Below are positions 7,489 through 15,781 of a stretch of 44,101 nucleotides of DNA, piece after piece. This stretch comes from an uncultured Parabacteroides sp. Its GTDB lineage: Bacteria; Bacteroidota; Bacteroidia; Bacteroidales; Tannerellaceae. The position numbers and the translations under genes are program-made. A model generated the notes under the pieces. That model was not told the DNA's origin and did not search any database. It worked only from the letters and a program-made list of their open reading frames with translations. Location of the stretch: contig UQLN01000037.1 in NCBI GenBank assembly GCA_900541965.1, positions 1 through 44,101 on the forward strand, given 5' to 3'. Numbering within the stretch: the stretch's first letter is position 1; the number at the start of each line of letters is the position of its first letter.

Positions 7489-9990
7489 TTAGTATTGTTT
7501 AATCCTGAATGTTTTCATTCCGAATTGAGGGATATGGAAAGACAGAACCTGCCTGTCCTTCTCTTTTTTACAAGCGTACTCTTTTATTATCTGATTCTCC
7601 AGATTGATTTCTTCCACGGAAGCCGGAGTAAACGGCAATGCAAAGGTCTTCGTTCCGCTTGTTCCTTCGTTATAAAGGCGAACAATTAAATCATTGCCGT
7701 CATAATAAGCCGTACTTAAGAGCAAATCCTTATCCGGTGTATTCAATAAAGAAGCGGATGGGTGGTCCGAGGCCTCATACAAAGCGACCAGCGGCTCATC
7801 TCTTTTCGCGTTTTCAAAAGATATATGGGCTTTATCCCACATACCGCTGTGAGGCAGAAAGCTGTAATTGATTTCCGTTTGTTCCTTTATGGCATAATCC
7901 CGTCCCCACAGTCCGCCGCCTGAATACTGGACGGTCAGCCCCAGCGGATAGTCTTCGCCATGCAGGTAGCTGGTGGTATGGTCTGTAAACAGGCAGAAAG
8001 CCCGGTCGTTTTGTTTGTCGTACAAGTCTACCCAATTCAGGATGACATTATTTTTTATGCTATCCCAACGGTTGAAAAAGGTATTTTGTAATTTACTTTC
8101 ACAAACATCGAAAGGGGCATTTTTATAAATCTGCCGGTTACCTGAAAGGACAGGGAAAAGCAGATGCAGTTTATAACGGTCGTCATAGTAGGTTTTGCGG
8201 ACTTCCTGCATCTTGCTGGTTTCTTTTCGTTCCCCGATTCTGGAATTATTTTGCCAATCGATAACCAGCCGGCAGTCAATCCGGGGTTCTCCTTTCTTTA
8301 GTGTCAGGTATTGTGTAAACGGATGCCGTCCTATCTTTCCTCTGACGGAGACGGTTGTCATTAAAGCGCCGTCCGTTTCTACAGATACATTTGCCGGGGT
8401 TGAGGCAGAAGATAAGAAACCGCCTTCCTCATAAAAGTTGCCGCGTAGTTCGTTGAAGGCATAACCAGCCTCGCTATCTATCCATTCTTTCTTCTCTTTT
8501 TTATTATAGAGGGATACGATTGTCCCTCCTTTTTCCGGTACAATCTCTATCCGGTATAAGTCGTTTTCAACGAGCAAATGGTTGTTTGCCAGTCGTTGGG
8601 TTTGTGTTTCTTTACTTTTGGATGCTTTACCTTCTTTCAGGGAAAAGGAGGTATAGCCCATTGCCGGGACATCTGCCGGGAATACAATTTCATCGGCTGA
8701 TATTCTCTGATAGGGAACGGTTTTGCCTGAACGGTTTTTCACAACGAACGGAGTGGTATTCCACGGAGCATTTATTTTACAATGAACTAATTCCTTGCGG
8801 TCTGTTCCGGTTGTATTATATACCCGTATATTGGAGTTATCCGTTTGTTGGGGAACAATCAGGTGGTCGCATATGCTGTTGCTTTCGGTTGTGTACAGGC
8901 GTACGTTTTCCGCCCAGGTCTTTCCGGTACTTCCCATATTGTTGTAGGGGACAATCCAACAGTCGTGGTGTTGCGACATCAATAAGTTGCGCCATGCCCT
9001 GTCGAACGCTTTATCATCCCAGGCTTTCCGGTCGTAATACTTTTGCAAGGTTGCTATTTTTTCGGTCTGTACCAGTTTTTGTTCAGTAACCCGTATCTCC
9101 TGCGATAGTTTTTGCAGCACCTGGCTTCCCCACATTAAAGATACTAATACGTCTTCCTGGCTGACTCTCCAGTCTTTAGCCGCCTGTTTGCCTGCTATCC
9201 GGTTTAAATAATCAGTCCATAAAGTATAAGTACCTGAGGCTTTTTCCGGTGCGCCGAGCCACGGTCCGTTTTTCCATCCGGCATCCTGGTAACACATACC
9301 TATCGGATTTTTTATACCGCCCTCTTTGCAAGCGTTGAGGTATTTGGAAGAATTGTTCCATGCGGTTGTCTGCCAGGTGGAATTGTCTTCCAGTTTTTCC
9401 ACACTGTAACGGGGAACAGTCAGCATTTGGGTGCTGTCCGGTCCTATCCAGTTTACCAAATCGTCCCCGTAAGCCAGCATATATCCTCCATAGCAGGTGT
9501 CCGGGTTTTTCAGTACGGCATACCGGAAACCGAACAAGCGGAGTATTTGTGGCAAAGCGCTGGTGAAACAAGGTTCTTCCACGGCATAGGTGTGGAAGGA
9601 AAGAGCAGGGAAATGGGCTCTCAATAAGTTCATACCATAAGAAAACTGCCGTATCAGGCTCTCTCCCGAGATATTGTAACAATAAGGTTGCGAATAAGTA
9701 GGGTTGGTAAATTCGATAAGCCGTCCGTCTTCTTTTGCCAGAAATTGCTGAAACTCCCTATATGTATCCGGCACCCAGACTTTTACCGAATCGAATGTCT
9801 CCGGTTCCAATTCCAGATTAATCCGCCAGCCTGGATTTTCTTTCAGCTTATCCATCATAAATGCGGTCTGCCATTTCGGGTAATGCCCGAACACGCCTCC
9901 GTGGTATCCGTCGGCAAAATAGACAGACTGCGCATGCAATCCTCCCAATCCTATCAGGGCGATGAGTGATGATACGATTTGTTTTCTCAT
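7489..9990 (-). CDS. Divergent GH38-like alpha-mannosidase
   Basis: An 833-residue protein with a signal peptide (cut after LGGLHA). The N-terminal domain resembles the GH38 alpha-mannosidase catalytic domain, and SQHHDCWIVPYNN near residues 339-351 matches the GH38 HHD zinc-ligand region. The C-terminal half is beta-rich like GH38 tails. Two classic GH38 motifs are altered. The HxD zinc pair near the N-terminus reads ADGYHGGVFGHYP, and the segment that normally carries the Asp nucleophile (xxDPFGHS) reads AVEEPCFTSALPQIL near 136-150, with Glu in place of Asp. I recall this as a common Bacteroidota subgroup, so it is probably active but with a changed metal site or nucleophile. It sits in the operon between the SGNH esterase (29 bp gap) and a GH92 gene (14 bp gap), which supports a role in trimming alpha-mannosides. 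Confidence 0.82.
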   Translation of the reverse strand: MRKQIVSSLIALIGLGGLHAQSVYFADGYHGGVFGHYPKWQTAFMMDKLKENPGWRINLELEPETFDSVKVWVPDTYREFQQFLAKEDGRLIEFTNPTYSQPYCYNISGESLIRQFSYGMNLLRAHFPALSFHTYAVEEPCFTSALPQILRLFGFRYAVLKNPDTCYGGYMLAYGDDLVNWIGPDSTQMLTVPRYSVEKLEDNSTWQTTAWNNSSKYLNACKEGGIKNPIGMCYQDAGWKNGPWLGAPEKASGTYTLWTDYLNRIAGKQAAKDWRVSQEDVLVSLMWGSQVLQKLSQEIRVTEQKLVQTEKIATLQKYYDRKAWDDKAFDRAWRNLLMSQHHDCWIVPYNNMGSTGKTWAENVRLYTTESNSICDHLIVPQQTDNSNIRVYNTTGTDRKELVHCKINAPWNTTPFVVKNRSGKTVPYQRISADEIVFPADVPAMGYTSFSLKEGKASKSKETQTQRLANNHLLVENDLYRIEIVPEKGGTIVSLYNKKEKKEWIDSEAGYAFNELRGNFYEEGGFLSSASTPANVSVETDGALMTTVSVRGKIGRHPFTQYLTLKKGEPRIDCRLVIDWQNNSRIGERKETSKMQEVRKTYYDDRYKLHLLFPVLSGNRQIYKNAPFDVCESKLQNTFFNRWDSIKNNVILNWVDLYDKQNDRAFCLFTDHTTSYLHGEDYPLGLTVQYSGGGLWGRDYAIKEQTEINYSFLPHSGMWDKAHISFENAKRDEPLVALYEASDHPSASLLNTPDKDLLLSTAYYDGNDLIVRLYNEGTSGTKTFALPFTPASVEEINLENQIIKEYACKKEKDRQVLSFHIPQFGMKTFRIKQY

Positions 9991-10019
9991 GATATTAACT
10001 ATTGGTCTGTTTTTTATTT

Positions 10020-11405
10020 TTATATCTGCACTAATTCGATTCTCCTTATTTTAGGTTGTGCAATCGAATAAATCATATTGACAAGCAGTTCCATTTCCTT
10101 ATTCCATGCTTCGCGTATTTCCGGATGCATCGCCTTGGTAAAATTGTCGATATGTCCCTGCAAGAAAATGTTTGCATGCAGGTTGGCACGGATAGAGTCC
10201 ATTGCCACATGATTATCGGCGAATAAAAGTCCCTTATTTTTTAAAATGGCAAATTCCGTCCAGGCATATTCGCGGAAACGTTTCTCTATTTCCCAACGTT
10301 CTTCGTTCAGGTGCATGATTTTTACAGCCTGCTGATATTGGGGGGTATTTGTCAGTTCTGCCATATTGATACCTTTTGCCAAGTCTTCTGCCGGGAAAGT
10401 AGCGATTTCTTCTCCGTCTATTTTCAGGGTATAATTACCTTTCAGGCCTTTAACCTGCAATACTTCCTGGTTAATATCCCGTATAAGCGGAGCATATTGG
10501 GTTGCCATCGCCTGGCTTCTCTTTTTACCCCAGCCACGCGGCACTGTATCCAAAGGATAAGGCAATGCTTTTGCGAGGTAGTTGAATGAAAGGTTCCCGT
10601 TCTGTTTTTCCACATTACTGATGTAACAGTTGTTTTGTGTCTCCACCTTCTTGTCTGTAGCATTTACACAAATTTCGGCAACCGGCTTTCCGGCAAGTCC
10701 CTGTGATTTAAGGAAGAAATAAGCCATCAGCATATTTCCATCATTGTCCGGATGGATACGGTCGCCCTGCATTAAGGTGAACTCCGGATTCTTGGCTTGC
10801 TGCTCTGCATTAATCTGTAAGATGGGGTTGTGGAAATCAACGAAAGCCCAGTCGTTTTTCTTTGCCGCATCCACCTGCATGGCAATGATTTTCTGAATTG
10901 TCGCATTTTTGTTCGGGAACGGTTTATTGTCCGCATTCTTCCAAGTTTCGTCGTAAGGCGAACCGCCAATCATAATTACTTTTGCTTCCGGATGTCCTTT
11001 CATTATTTTTTGCATAGCCTGGAATGTCGTATCCACTCTTTGCAACTGTTTTTCTACGAATTGGGCGGCGTCATCCCGGAAATATTCGTAATAACCGCTG
11101 TCGTTCATGCCGAAAGTCAAAGTCAGTACTGTCGGCTTTTTGGCATATGCATCTTCTTCCAGGCGGTTCAGCATATCCCAGGAAGCATCGCCTCCGATAC
11201 CGGCACTATACATTTGCATACGCTGGTCCGGGAAACGGGTCATATAATATAACCAGATATACGAATGATAATGTCCCCCTTCGGTAATACTGTTTCCTAC
11301 GAAGACTACCCGGTCGCCGGCTTTAAATGGTTCCGGCGCTTTTTGGGCGGACAAAGATTGTACAGCCAGCAAAGCGGAGGCTATGAATGTTGTTATGTGT
11401 TTCAT
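10020..11405 (-). CDS. SGNH/GDSL-type carbohydrate esterase
   Basis: A 461-residue secreted protein (signal peptide ending QSLSAQ). All SGNH blocks are visible: VFVGNSITEGG (Ser39), a Gly in SAGIGGDAS (near 71-72), TFGMND (Asn101), and DRIHPDNDG (Asp215 and His218). The fold occupies about residues 30-235. The remaining 220 residues hold a beta-rich segment and a helical tail that I cannot assign. Family members remove acetyl or other acyl groups from sugars. It starts 5 bp from the GH130 stop, so translation of the two is probably coupled. Together with the sialate-esterase-like gene it gives the PUL two esterases of different architecture, which suggests a substrate with more than one acylated position. 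Confidence 0.9.
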   Translation of the reverse strand: MKHITTFIASALLAVQSLSAQKAPEPFKAGDRVVFVGNSITEGGHYHSYIWLYYMTRFPDQRMQMYSAGIGGDASWDMLNRLEEDAYAKKPTVLTLTFGMNDSGYYEYFRDDAAQFVEKQLQRVDTTFQAMQKIMKGHPEAKVIMIGGSPYDETWKNADNKPFPNKNATIQKIIAMQVDAAKKNDWAFVDFHNPILQINAEQQAKNPEFTLMQGDRIHPDNDGNMLMAYFFLKSQGLAGKPVAEICVNATDKKVETQNNCYISNVEKQNGNLSFNYLAKALPYPLDTVPRGWGKKRSQAMATQYAPLIRDINQEVLQVKGLKGNYTLKIDGEEIATFPAEDLAKGINMAELTNTPQYQQAVKIMHLNEERWEIEKRFREYAWTEFAILKNKGLLFADNHVAMDSIRANLHANIFLQGHIDNFTKAMHPEIREAWNKEMELLVNMIYSIAQPKIRRIELVQI

Positions 11406-11410
11406 CTTTA

Positions 11411-12562
11411 TTAAAATTCTAATTGTTTATCGGAAATTGCTACGGCTACGAACGAGTCAGCACAGCCATAATACAAATACCATTTGTTTTTGTAATACAC
11501 CAGCCCTTCGATAAAGACCGTTCCAGCCGGATACTGGCCACTCTTTTCAAAATCGTCCGTAGGTTGCAGGAACGGTTTGTCCAGGCGTGCAATTACTTTC
11601 GTCGGGTCTTTCAGGTCGAATAAAGCCTGACCTGCGCAATAGGAGTTGGCAGGATAAGCCGTATCCCCTTCGGAGCCGTCTCTGTTTTTTCCGTTGTATA
11701 GTAATAGGATACCTTTTTGGGTAAGAATGGCAGGAGGACCGCATTCCGTCAGGTGGCTGTCAAATTTCCCGGGACGGGGAGAGAACAACTTCAACAGGTT
11801 ACCGTCTTTATCGACAAGCGGTTCCCAATCTGTCAGATTATCGGATGTGGCGGCATATACGTTCTGTTCGCCCCAATACATGAAATATTTACCGTTAATT
11901 TTTGTGATAACCTGTTTTCCGTCTTTCATTGTTGTCACGATAGAAGCGGATTTGGACGGTTCATCATAGAATTTACCTCCGTATGCCTTGGCAAATGCCG
12001 GACCATATTTCGTCCAGTTCACTAAATCTTTGGAAGTAGCTACGGCAAGGCGGGGCACTTTCCGGTTCCATTGTGTATAAAGTAATACATAAGTTCCGTC
12101 TTCAGTCATCGCAACACGCGGGTCTTCGGTACCGCCGGGGCATTCGTTTGCTTCCTGTGAGTCTTTTGCCGGATAGAAAGCCGGGGTGGTTTTCCGGATG
12201 AAATTAACGCCATCGGTAGAGGTCGCATAGCCTAACCGGGAAGTTCTGGAGCCTATGCCCTGTGCCGAGTTGTCTTCAGCACGGTAAAGAACGACAATTT
12301 CGCCGTTGTAAATGGTTGCCGCCGGATTGAATGTGTCACTTTCTTCCCAAGCTACGGAATCCTCCCGCATCGGGCAGTAAAATTTAGTACTCGCCAATGG
12401 CGAGATAACCGGATTTTTACCGGCAGGACGTCCGAAACCGTCCAAACACCAGTCAGTAGTATCTGCCGAGGCAGTTTCCGGACTTTTCTTTTTCATTTCG
12501 CATGATGTGGATGCTATCGCCAGTAACAAACCGGCTGAGAGAATCATAATACCTTTATTCAT
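11411..12562 (-). CDS. GH130 beta-mannoside hydrolase or phosphorylase, lipoprotein
   Basis: A 383-residue five-bladed beta-propeller protein of family GH130. Diagnostic segments are SDTFNPAATIYNGEIVVLYRAED (about 75-96), RLGYATSTDGVNF (109-121) and CPGGTEDPRV (141-150), where Asp147 fits the conserved catalytic Asp of the family. The N-terminus is a lipoprotein signal with Cys21 (AIASTSC), a slightly weak lipobox. GH130 contains cytoplasmic beta-mannoside phosphorylases and exported beta-1,2-mannosidases such as those of Bacteroides yeast-mannan loci. Export to the membrane favours the hydrolase type here, because free phosphate and recovery of mannose-1-phosphate make more sense in the cytoplasm. 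That choice is inference; the phosphate-binding residues must be checked on a structure. It is followed 5 bp later by the SGNH esterase gene. Confidence 0.88.
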   Translation of the reverse strand: MNKGIMILSAGLLLAIASTSCEMKKKSPETASADTTDWCLDGFGRPAGKNPVISPLASTKFYCPMREDSVAWEESDTFNPAATIYNGEIVVLYRAEDNSAQGIGSRTSRLGYATSTDGVNFIRKTTPAFYPAKDSQEANECPGGTEDPRVAMTEDGTYVLLYTQWNRKVPRLAVATSKDLVNWTKYGPAFAKAYGGKFYDEPSKSASIVTTMKDGKQVITKINGKYFMYWGEQNVYAATSDNLTDWEPLVDKDGNLLKLFSPRPGKFDSHLTECGPPAILTQKGILLLYNGKNRDGSEGDTAYPANSYCAGQALFDLKDPTKVIARLDKPFLQPTDDFEKSGQYPAGTVFIEGLVYYKNKWYLYYGCADSFVAVAISDKQLEF

Positions 12563-12702
12563 GGATATCTTTTATTAAATTAGTAGATTTAACGGATACA
12601 AATTATTACACAACTGTTTTAGGCTTACAATATTATAAAATATATCTGTTATTGAGCCTTTGCTTTTAACATTCTTCGTGCAATCGTATCATTTAAGCCG
12701 TT

Positions 12703-14862
12703 TTAATTGCCAAAAGAAGGTGGAGCAACCGAAGTACCCCATGCCTTGTCCGGTTTGGTAGACAACGAATAGTCCAGTGTCCCGCCGTTCTTGATATCGT
12801 TCCAGTCAATCCAGGTTGAATCCGATTTTTTACCGTTTATTTTCAATCCCTGTATATATTCCTTCTTTTCATCCCCGCCTTTTATAACGAGGTCGCCATT
12901 TGCCAGATGCAATACAATTTCCGGGAATACCGGGCTATTGATGGAAAAGCCTCCGACTCCGGGTATTTCCGGGAAAAGACCGATACTGGCAAATACATAC
13001 CAAGCGCCCATCGAACCTAAATCATCATTTCCGGGCAGTCCGTCCAGGCGGCTGTTATATTGTTCGTTCAGCACTTTGCGGATGATATGCTGTGCTTTGT
13101 AAGGAGCACCCACCCAGTTATAAATCCAGGGAATCTGGAAACTGGGTTCGTTTCCCGAAGCAAACCATTCATCTCCATAGCTGGCATCCAGGCGGCGGAA
13201 TAATTCGTCCAGGCGTTTTTCCCCTTCTTGTTTGCCCCCGATTATTTGAAGCAATCCATCCAGATCGTAGGGAACCATCCAGAAGTAATTTTTGTAGGTG
13301 GATTCGCGCCAATCGTCTCCCGGATTCTTCCATGAACCGTCTTCGTTACGGGAACGGAGCCAGTTGGTTTCCTTATCATATAAGTTCTTCCACTTCATGG
13401 CACGGTTGGTATAATAGTTGCATACCGGTTCGTCGTTGCAAGCTTGGAGTGCATATCTTCCGATAGCGAAATCGGAGGATGTATATTCCAGCATGGCGGA
13501 AGCATCATAATACCCTTTTTCAAGATATTGTTCCAGACCGGGACGGGTCAATACCCCTTGCGAGTTGGCTCCCGGCACTTCTGCCCCGTAACGCATCGTC
13601 TTCAGGATACTGCGTGTATCATAGTTACGGGCGCCAAACGCATATGCATTCGCAATCAGAACAGGGGTGGGGTCTCCCTGCATGATACCTGTTTCTATAT
13701 TCGCCAGTACCCAACGGGGGAATCCGCCTCCCGAACGAATGGCAAACAACTGGTGCGACATAACAATGTCGGAAGTGACATCCGGAGCCAGCATTGCCAT
13801 CAACTGAGTTTGTGTACGGTACGTATCCCAGTTACTGAAAGAGGTGTAATAATTGCGTTCGGATTTATACACTTTATTATCGGAACCCATATATTCGCCG
13901 TTCACATCGCTACATACATTGGGGTGGATAAGCGAATGGTACAGATGTGTATAGAATTGGGATATACGGTCCTCATTCTTTCCTTTGACTTCAATTTTAC
14001 CCAGATACCGGTTCCATTTGTCGGCAGCAGATTGCTTTACGGCGGCAAAGTTCCATGCCGGATTCTCCGTTCTCAGGTTTTCCCTTGCATTTTCGACCGA
14101 GACATAAGATACTCCGATTTTATATAGTACTTCTTTTTTATTCTTGAGGTCGAAAGTAAAATACACACCGGAGTGTTTGCCTTCCGCAAATTTCTCTCCC
14201 GGAAGTAAGCGTTCTTTTTTCCATACGCCTGATGATGCGGAAGGAACATCAAACTCTGCAACGAAATAGACTTTATAGGGAGTAGGGAACCCGCAGAAAG
14301 CGCCGCCTTCGGCATACCCTTCGCAGGAATTAGGAGAAGTGATTGATATGGCAGCAACCTCTACCGGCGTTGCTGCTACACCGCCACCAATGATAACCGT
14401 TCCTCTGTTTTCGTTCGCCGAAAAAGAATATTTAGCCATCCCGGTTCTTTCCGTAACCGTTAATTCGGCTTGTATGCTGTCGTTGACAAGGGTTGTATAA
14501 TATCCTGCTGTCCCTTTCTCTTTACTAAGGGATGCCCTCAGGTTTATAATGCTGTCCGGTGATACTTTCAATTCGCCGGATAGCGGAAGAGTCGGGAAGT
14601 TACCCATATGGTCGCAGCCTGCCCCGCTCAACTGGTTGATAACAAATCCCAATTGTTTCGTGAAATAGGTCGGCGTAAACTGAACCATCCCGAAAGGGTA
14701 TGTAGCGCCTGGATATAAATAGCCCGAAGACCAGCCATTTCCCTGGGTACCGATTAATGTGTTTACTTTCCTGCTATAGTCCTGCGCATGCGAAGCGGTT
14801 GGCAGGAGCGACACAACCCATGTTGCAACAGACAGGAAAGCGATGTATAACTGTTTTCTCAT
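12703..14862 (-). CDS. GH92 alpha-mannosidase, short divergent form
   Basis: A 719-residue GH92 protein with a signal peptide (SLLPTASHAQ) and no lipobox. Landmarks: NTLIGTQGNGWSSGYLYPGATYPFGMV near 35-60, DWRESTYKNYFWMVPYD near 517-533 (Glu520 aligns with the general acid of the other two GH92 proteins), WFASGNEPSFQIPWIYNW near 566-583 and LPGNDDLGSMGAWYVFASIG near 609-627. The GNEP Glu is kept, but the following His-His pair of the HANEPVHH type is Phe-Gln here, so the +1 pocket must differ. An alpha-1,3 or alpha-1,6 preference is possible but cannot be read from sequence alone. It is the first enzyme gene after the transport genes, set off by a 127-bp upstream gap with an RNA hairpin and a 140-bp gap downstream before GH130. 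Confidence 0.94.
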   Translation of the reverse strand: MRKQLYIAFLSVATWVVSLLPTASHAQDYSRKVNTLIGTQGNGWSSGYLYPGATYPFGMVQFTPTYFTKQLGFVINQLSGAGCDHMGNFPTLPLSGELKVSPDSIINLRASLSKEKGTAGYYTTLVNDSIQAELTVTERTGMAKYSFSANENRGTVIIGGGVAATPVEVAAISITSPNSCEGYAEGGAFCGFPTPYKVYFVAEFDVPSASSGVWKKERLLPGEKFAEGKHSGVYFTFDLKNKKEVLYKIGVSYVSVENARENLRTENPAWNFAAVKQSAADKWNRYLGKIEVKGKNEDRISQFYTHLYHSLIHPNVCSDVNGEYMGSDNKVYKSERNYYTSFSNWDTYRTQTQLMAMLAPDVTSDIVMSHQLFAIRSGGGFPRWVLANIETGIMQGDPTPVLIANAYAFGARNYDTRSILKTMRYGAEVPGANSQGVLTRPGLEQYLEKGYYDASAMLEYTSSDFAIGRYALQACNDEPVCNYYTNRAMKWKNLYDKETNWLRSRNEDGSWKNPGDDWRESTYKNYFWMVPYDLDGLLQIIGGKQEGEKRLDELFRRLDASYGDEWFASGNEPSFQIPWIYNWVGAPYKAQHIIRKVLNEQYNSRLDGLPGNDDLGSMGAWYVFASIGLFPEIPGVGGFSINSPVFPEIVLHLANGDLVIKGGDEKKEYIQGLKINGKKSDSTWIDWNDIKNGGTLDYSLSTKPDKAWGTSVAPPSFGN

Positions 14863-14895
14863 GTTGTTTTTATAAGAGTAAAATCGTTTTGCTTA

Positions 14896-14953
14896 GGGAT
14901 ATACCTTCCCCGGCACCCTATGTTCCCATAGGATACGGAGAGGGATATATACC
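14896..14953 (-). promoter_or_regulatory. Intercistronic RNA hairpin with GNRA tetraloop
   Basis: In the minus-strand transcript, bases 14932-14917 form CCUAUG-GGAA-CAUAGG, a perfect 6-bp stem closed by a GNRA-type tetraloop. Outside it, the two near-identical segments GGTATATATCCC (14953-14942) and GGTATATCCC (14905-14896) can pair with each other imperfectly, extending the structure to about 58 nt. No U-tract follows, so this is not a simple terminator. It lies between the DUF3823 gene and the first GH92 gene, where transport and enzyme genes meet. It may act as an RNA-processing or stability element. Confidence 0.45.
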
Positions 14954-14989
14954 TGTAAGTGAATAGACTAAACCTATAACCCTTTTTGT

Positions 14990-15763
14990 TTATTTTTCTA
15001 TGGTAACTTTAACGGGAACAACCGTACTGTAGTTTACTTTTCCGTTTGTCGTTACGCCGATACGGATGAATATCTGGCTTCCATTACCGAGAATAATCGC
15101 CTTGTTGTCTTCTTTGTTGAAGTTCGCGTTGTCGGTAAGGTCGATGGACTGTGTCAGTTCCGTATCCAGTAACTGGCTGTCTTCGGTATTTTTACGGTCG
15201 ATGGTATTCATATCCATAAAGTTGCCGGTTACCTTATCTACATACGGGCTGATGTGCCAGGCAAGGAATGTGTTTTCAATTTTGTAATCCGCTTTACTTC
15301 TTGAAATTTTATAAGTCACATTCAGTTGCTTGTTCTCGAAAGCCGCCTTCACAACACTGACACGGGCATAAGGTGTGACAAGGATGTCTTTCTCCGTAAT
15401 GCTTCCCCCCTGAAGAGACACTTCTATCGTGTCGACCGGATAAAAGTTGGTCTGTTCGAATGTGAGCAGGTAATCCGTGCTGAACGCCCAACTGTTTTCG
15501 TAGGTCCCGTCTATTTTGGCATAGAAAGAAACCGGAAGTTCCGAGTGGTCGCGGCCTGTAGAATAGAAACGGTCTTTTTCATACAGTCTTAAGCGTACGC
15601 CATTGTCTCCCTGCACCGGCATAGGAACGAGTTCTGATGTTTCAGCATCAATGAAACGGCCTTTGATTCCGGAGTTGGGCTCATCGTAGTTGTCATCCTG
15701 GCAAGAAACCAGGGAAAGGGAGCCAAGCAAAATGGATACGATACTATAGATAATTCTTTTCAT
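14990..15763 (-). CDS. DUF3823 surface lipoprotein, probable glycan-binding protein
   Basis: A 257-residue lipoprotein (signal LGSLSLVSC, Cys21). The mature protein begins with the QDDNYDEPNSGIKGRFIDAETSE pattern of the DUF3823 family: an N-terminal carboxypeptidase-regulatory-like beta domain (about 30-125) followed by a second beta domain (about 130-255, RVSVVKAAFENKQLNVTYKIS). Members usually sit directly after susD, as here (18 bp gap), in the slot used by SusE/SusF-type surface glycan-binding proteins. Binding of the PUL substrate at the cell surface is therefore likely, although no binding residues can be read from the sequence. It is the last gene of the transport block before the 127-bp gap. 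Confidence 0.85.
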   Translation of the reverse strand: MKRIIYSIVSILLGSLSLVSCQDDNYDEPNSGIKGRFIDAETSELVPMPVQGDNGVRLRLYEKDRFYSTGRDHSELPVSFYAKIDGTYENSWAFSTDYLLTFEQTNFYPVDTIEVSLQGGSITEKDILVTPYARVSVVKAAFENKQLNVTYKISRSKADYKIENTFLAWHISPYVDKVTGNFMDMNTIDRKNTEDSQLLDTELTQSIDLTDNANFNKEDNKAIILGNGSQIFIRIGVTTNGKVNYSTVVPVKVTIEK

Positions 15764-15781
15764 TTTCAGAATATTTTAAGA

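Noticed and set aside
12563..12702. Internal promoter before the GH130 gene
   Set aside because: On the minus strand TTG and TAATAATTTG lie 19 bp apart, but the second does not fit TAnnTTTG exactly, so the evidence is too weak.
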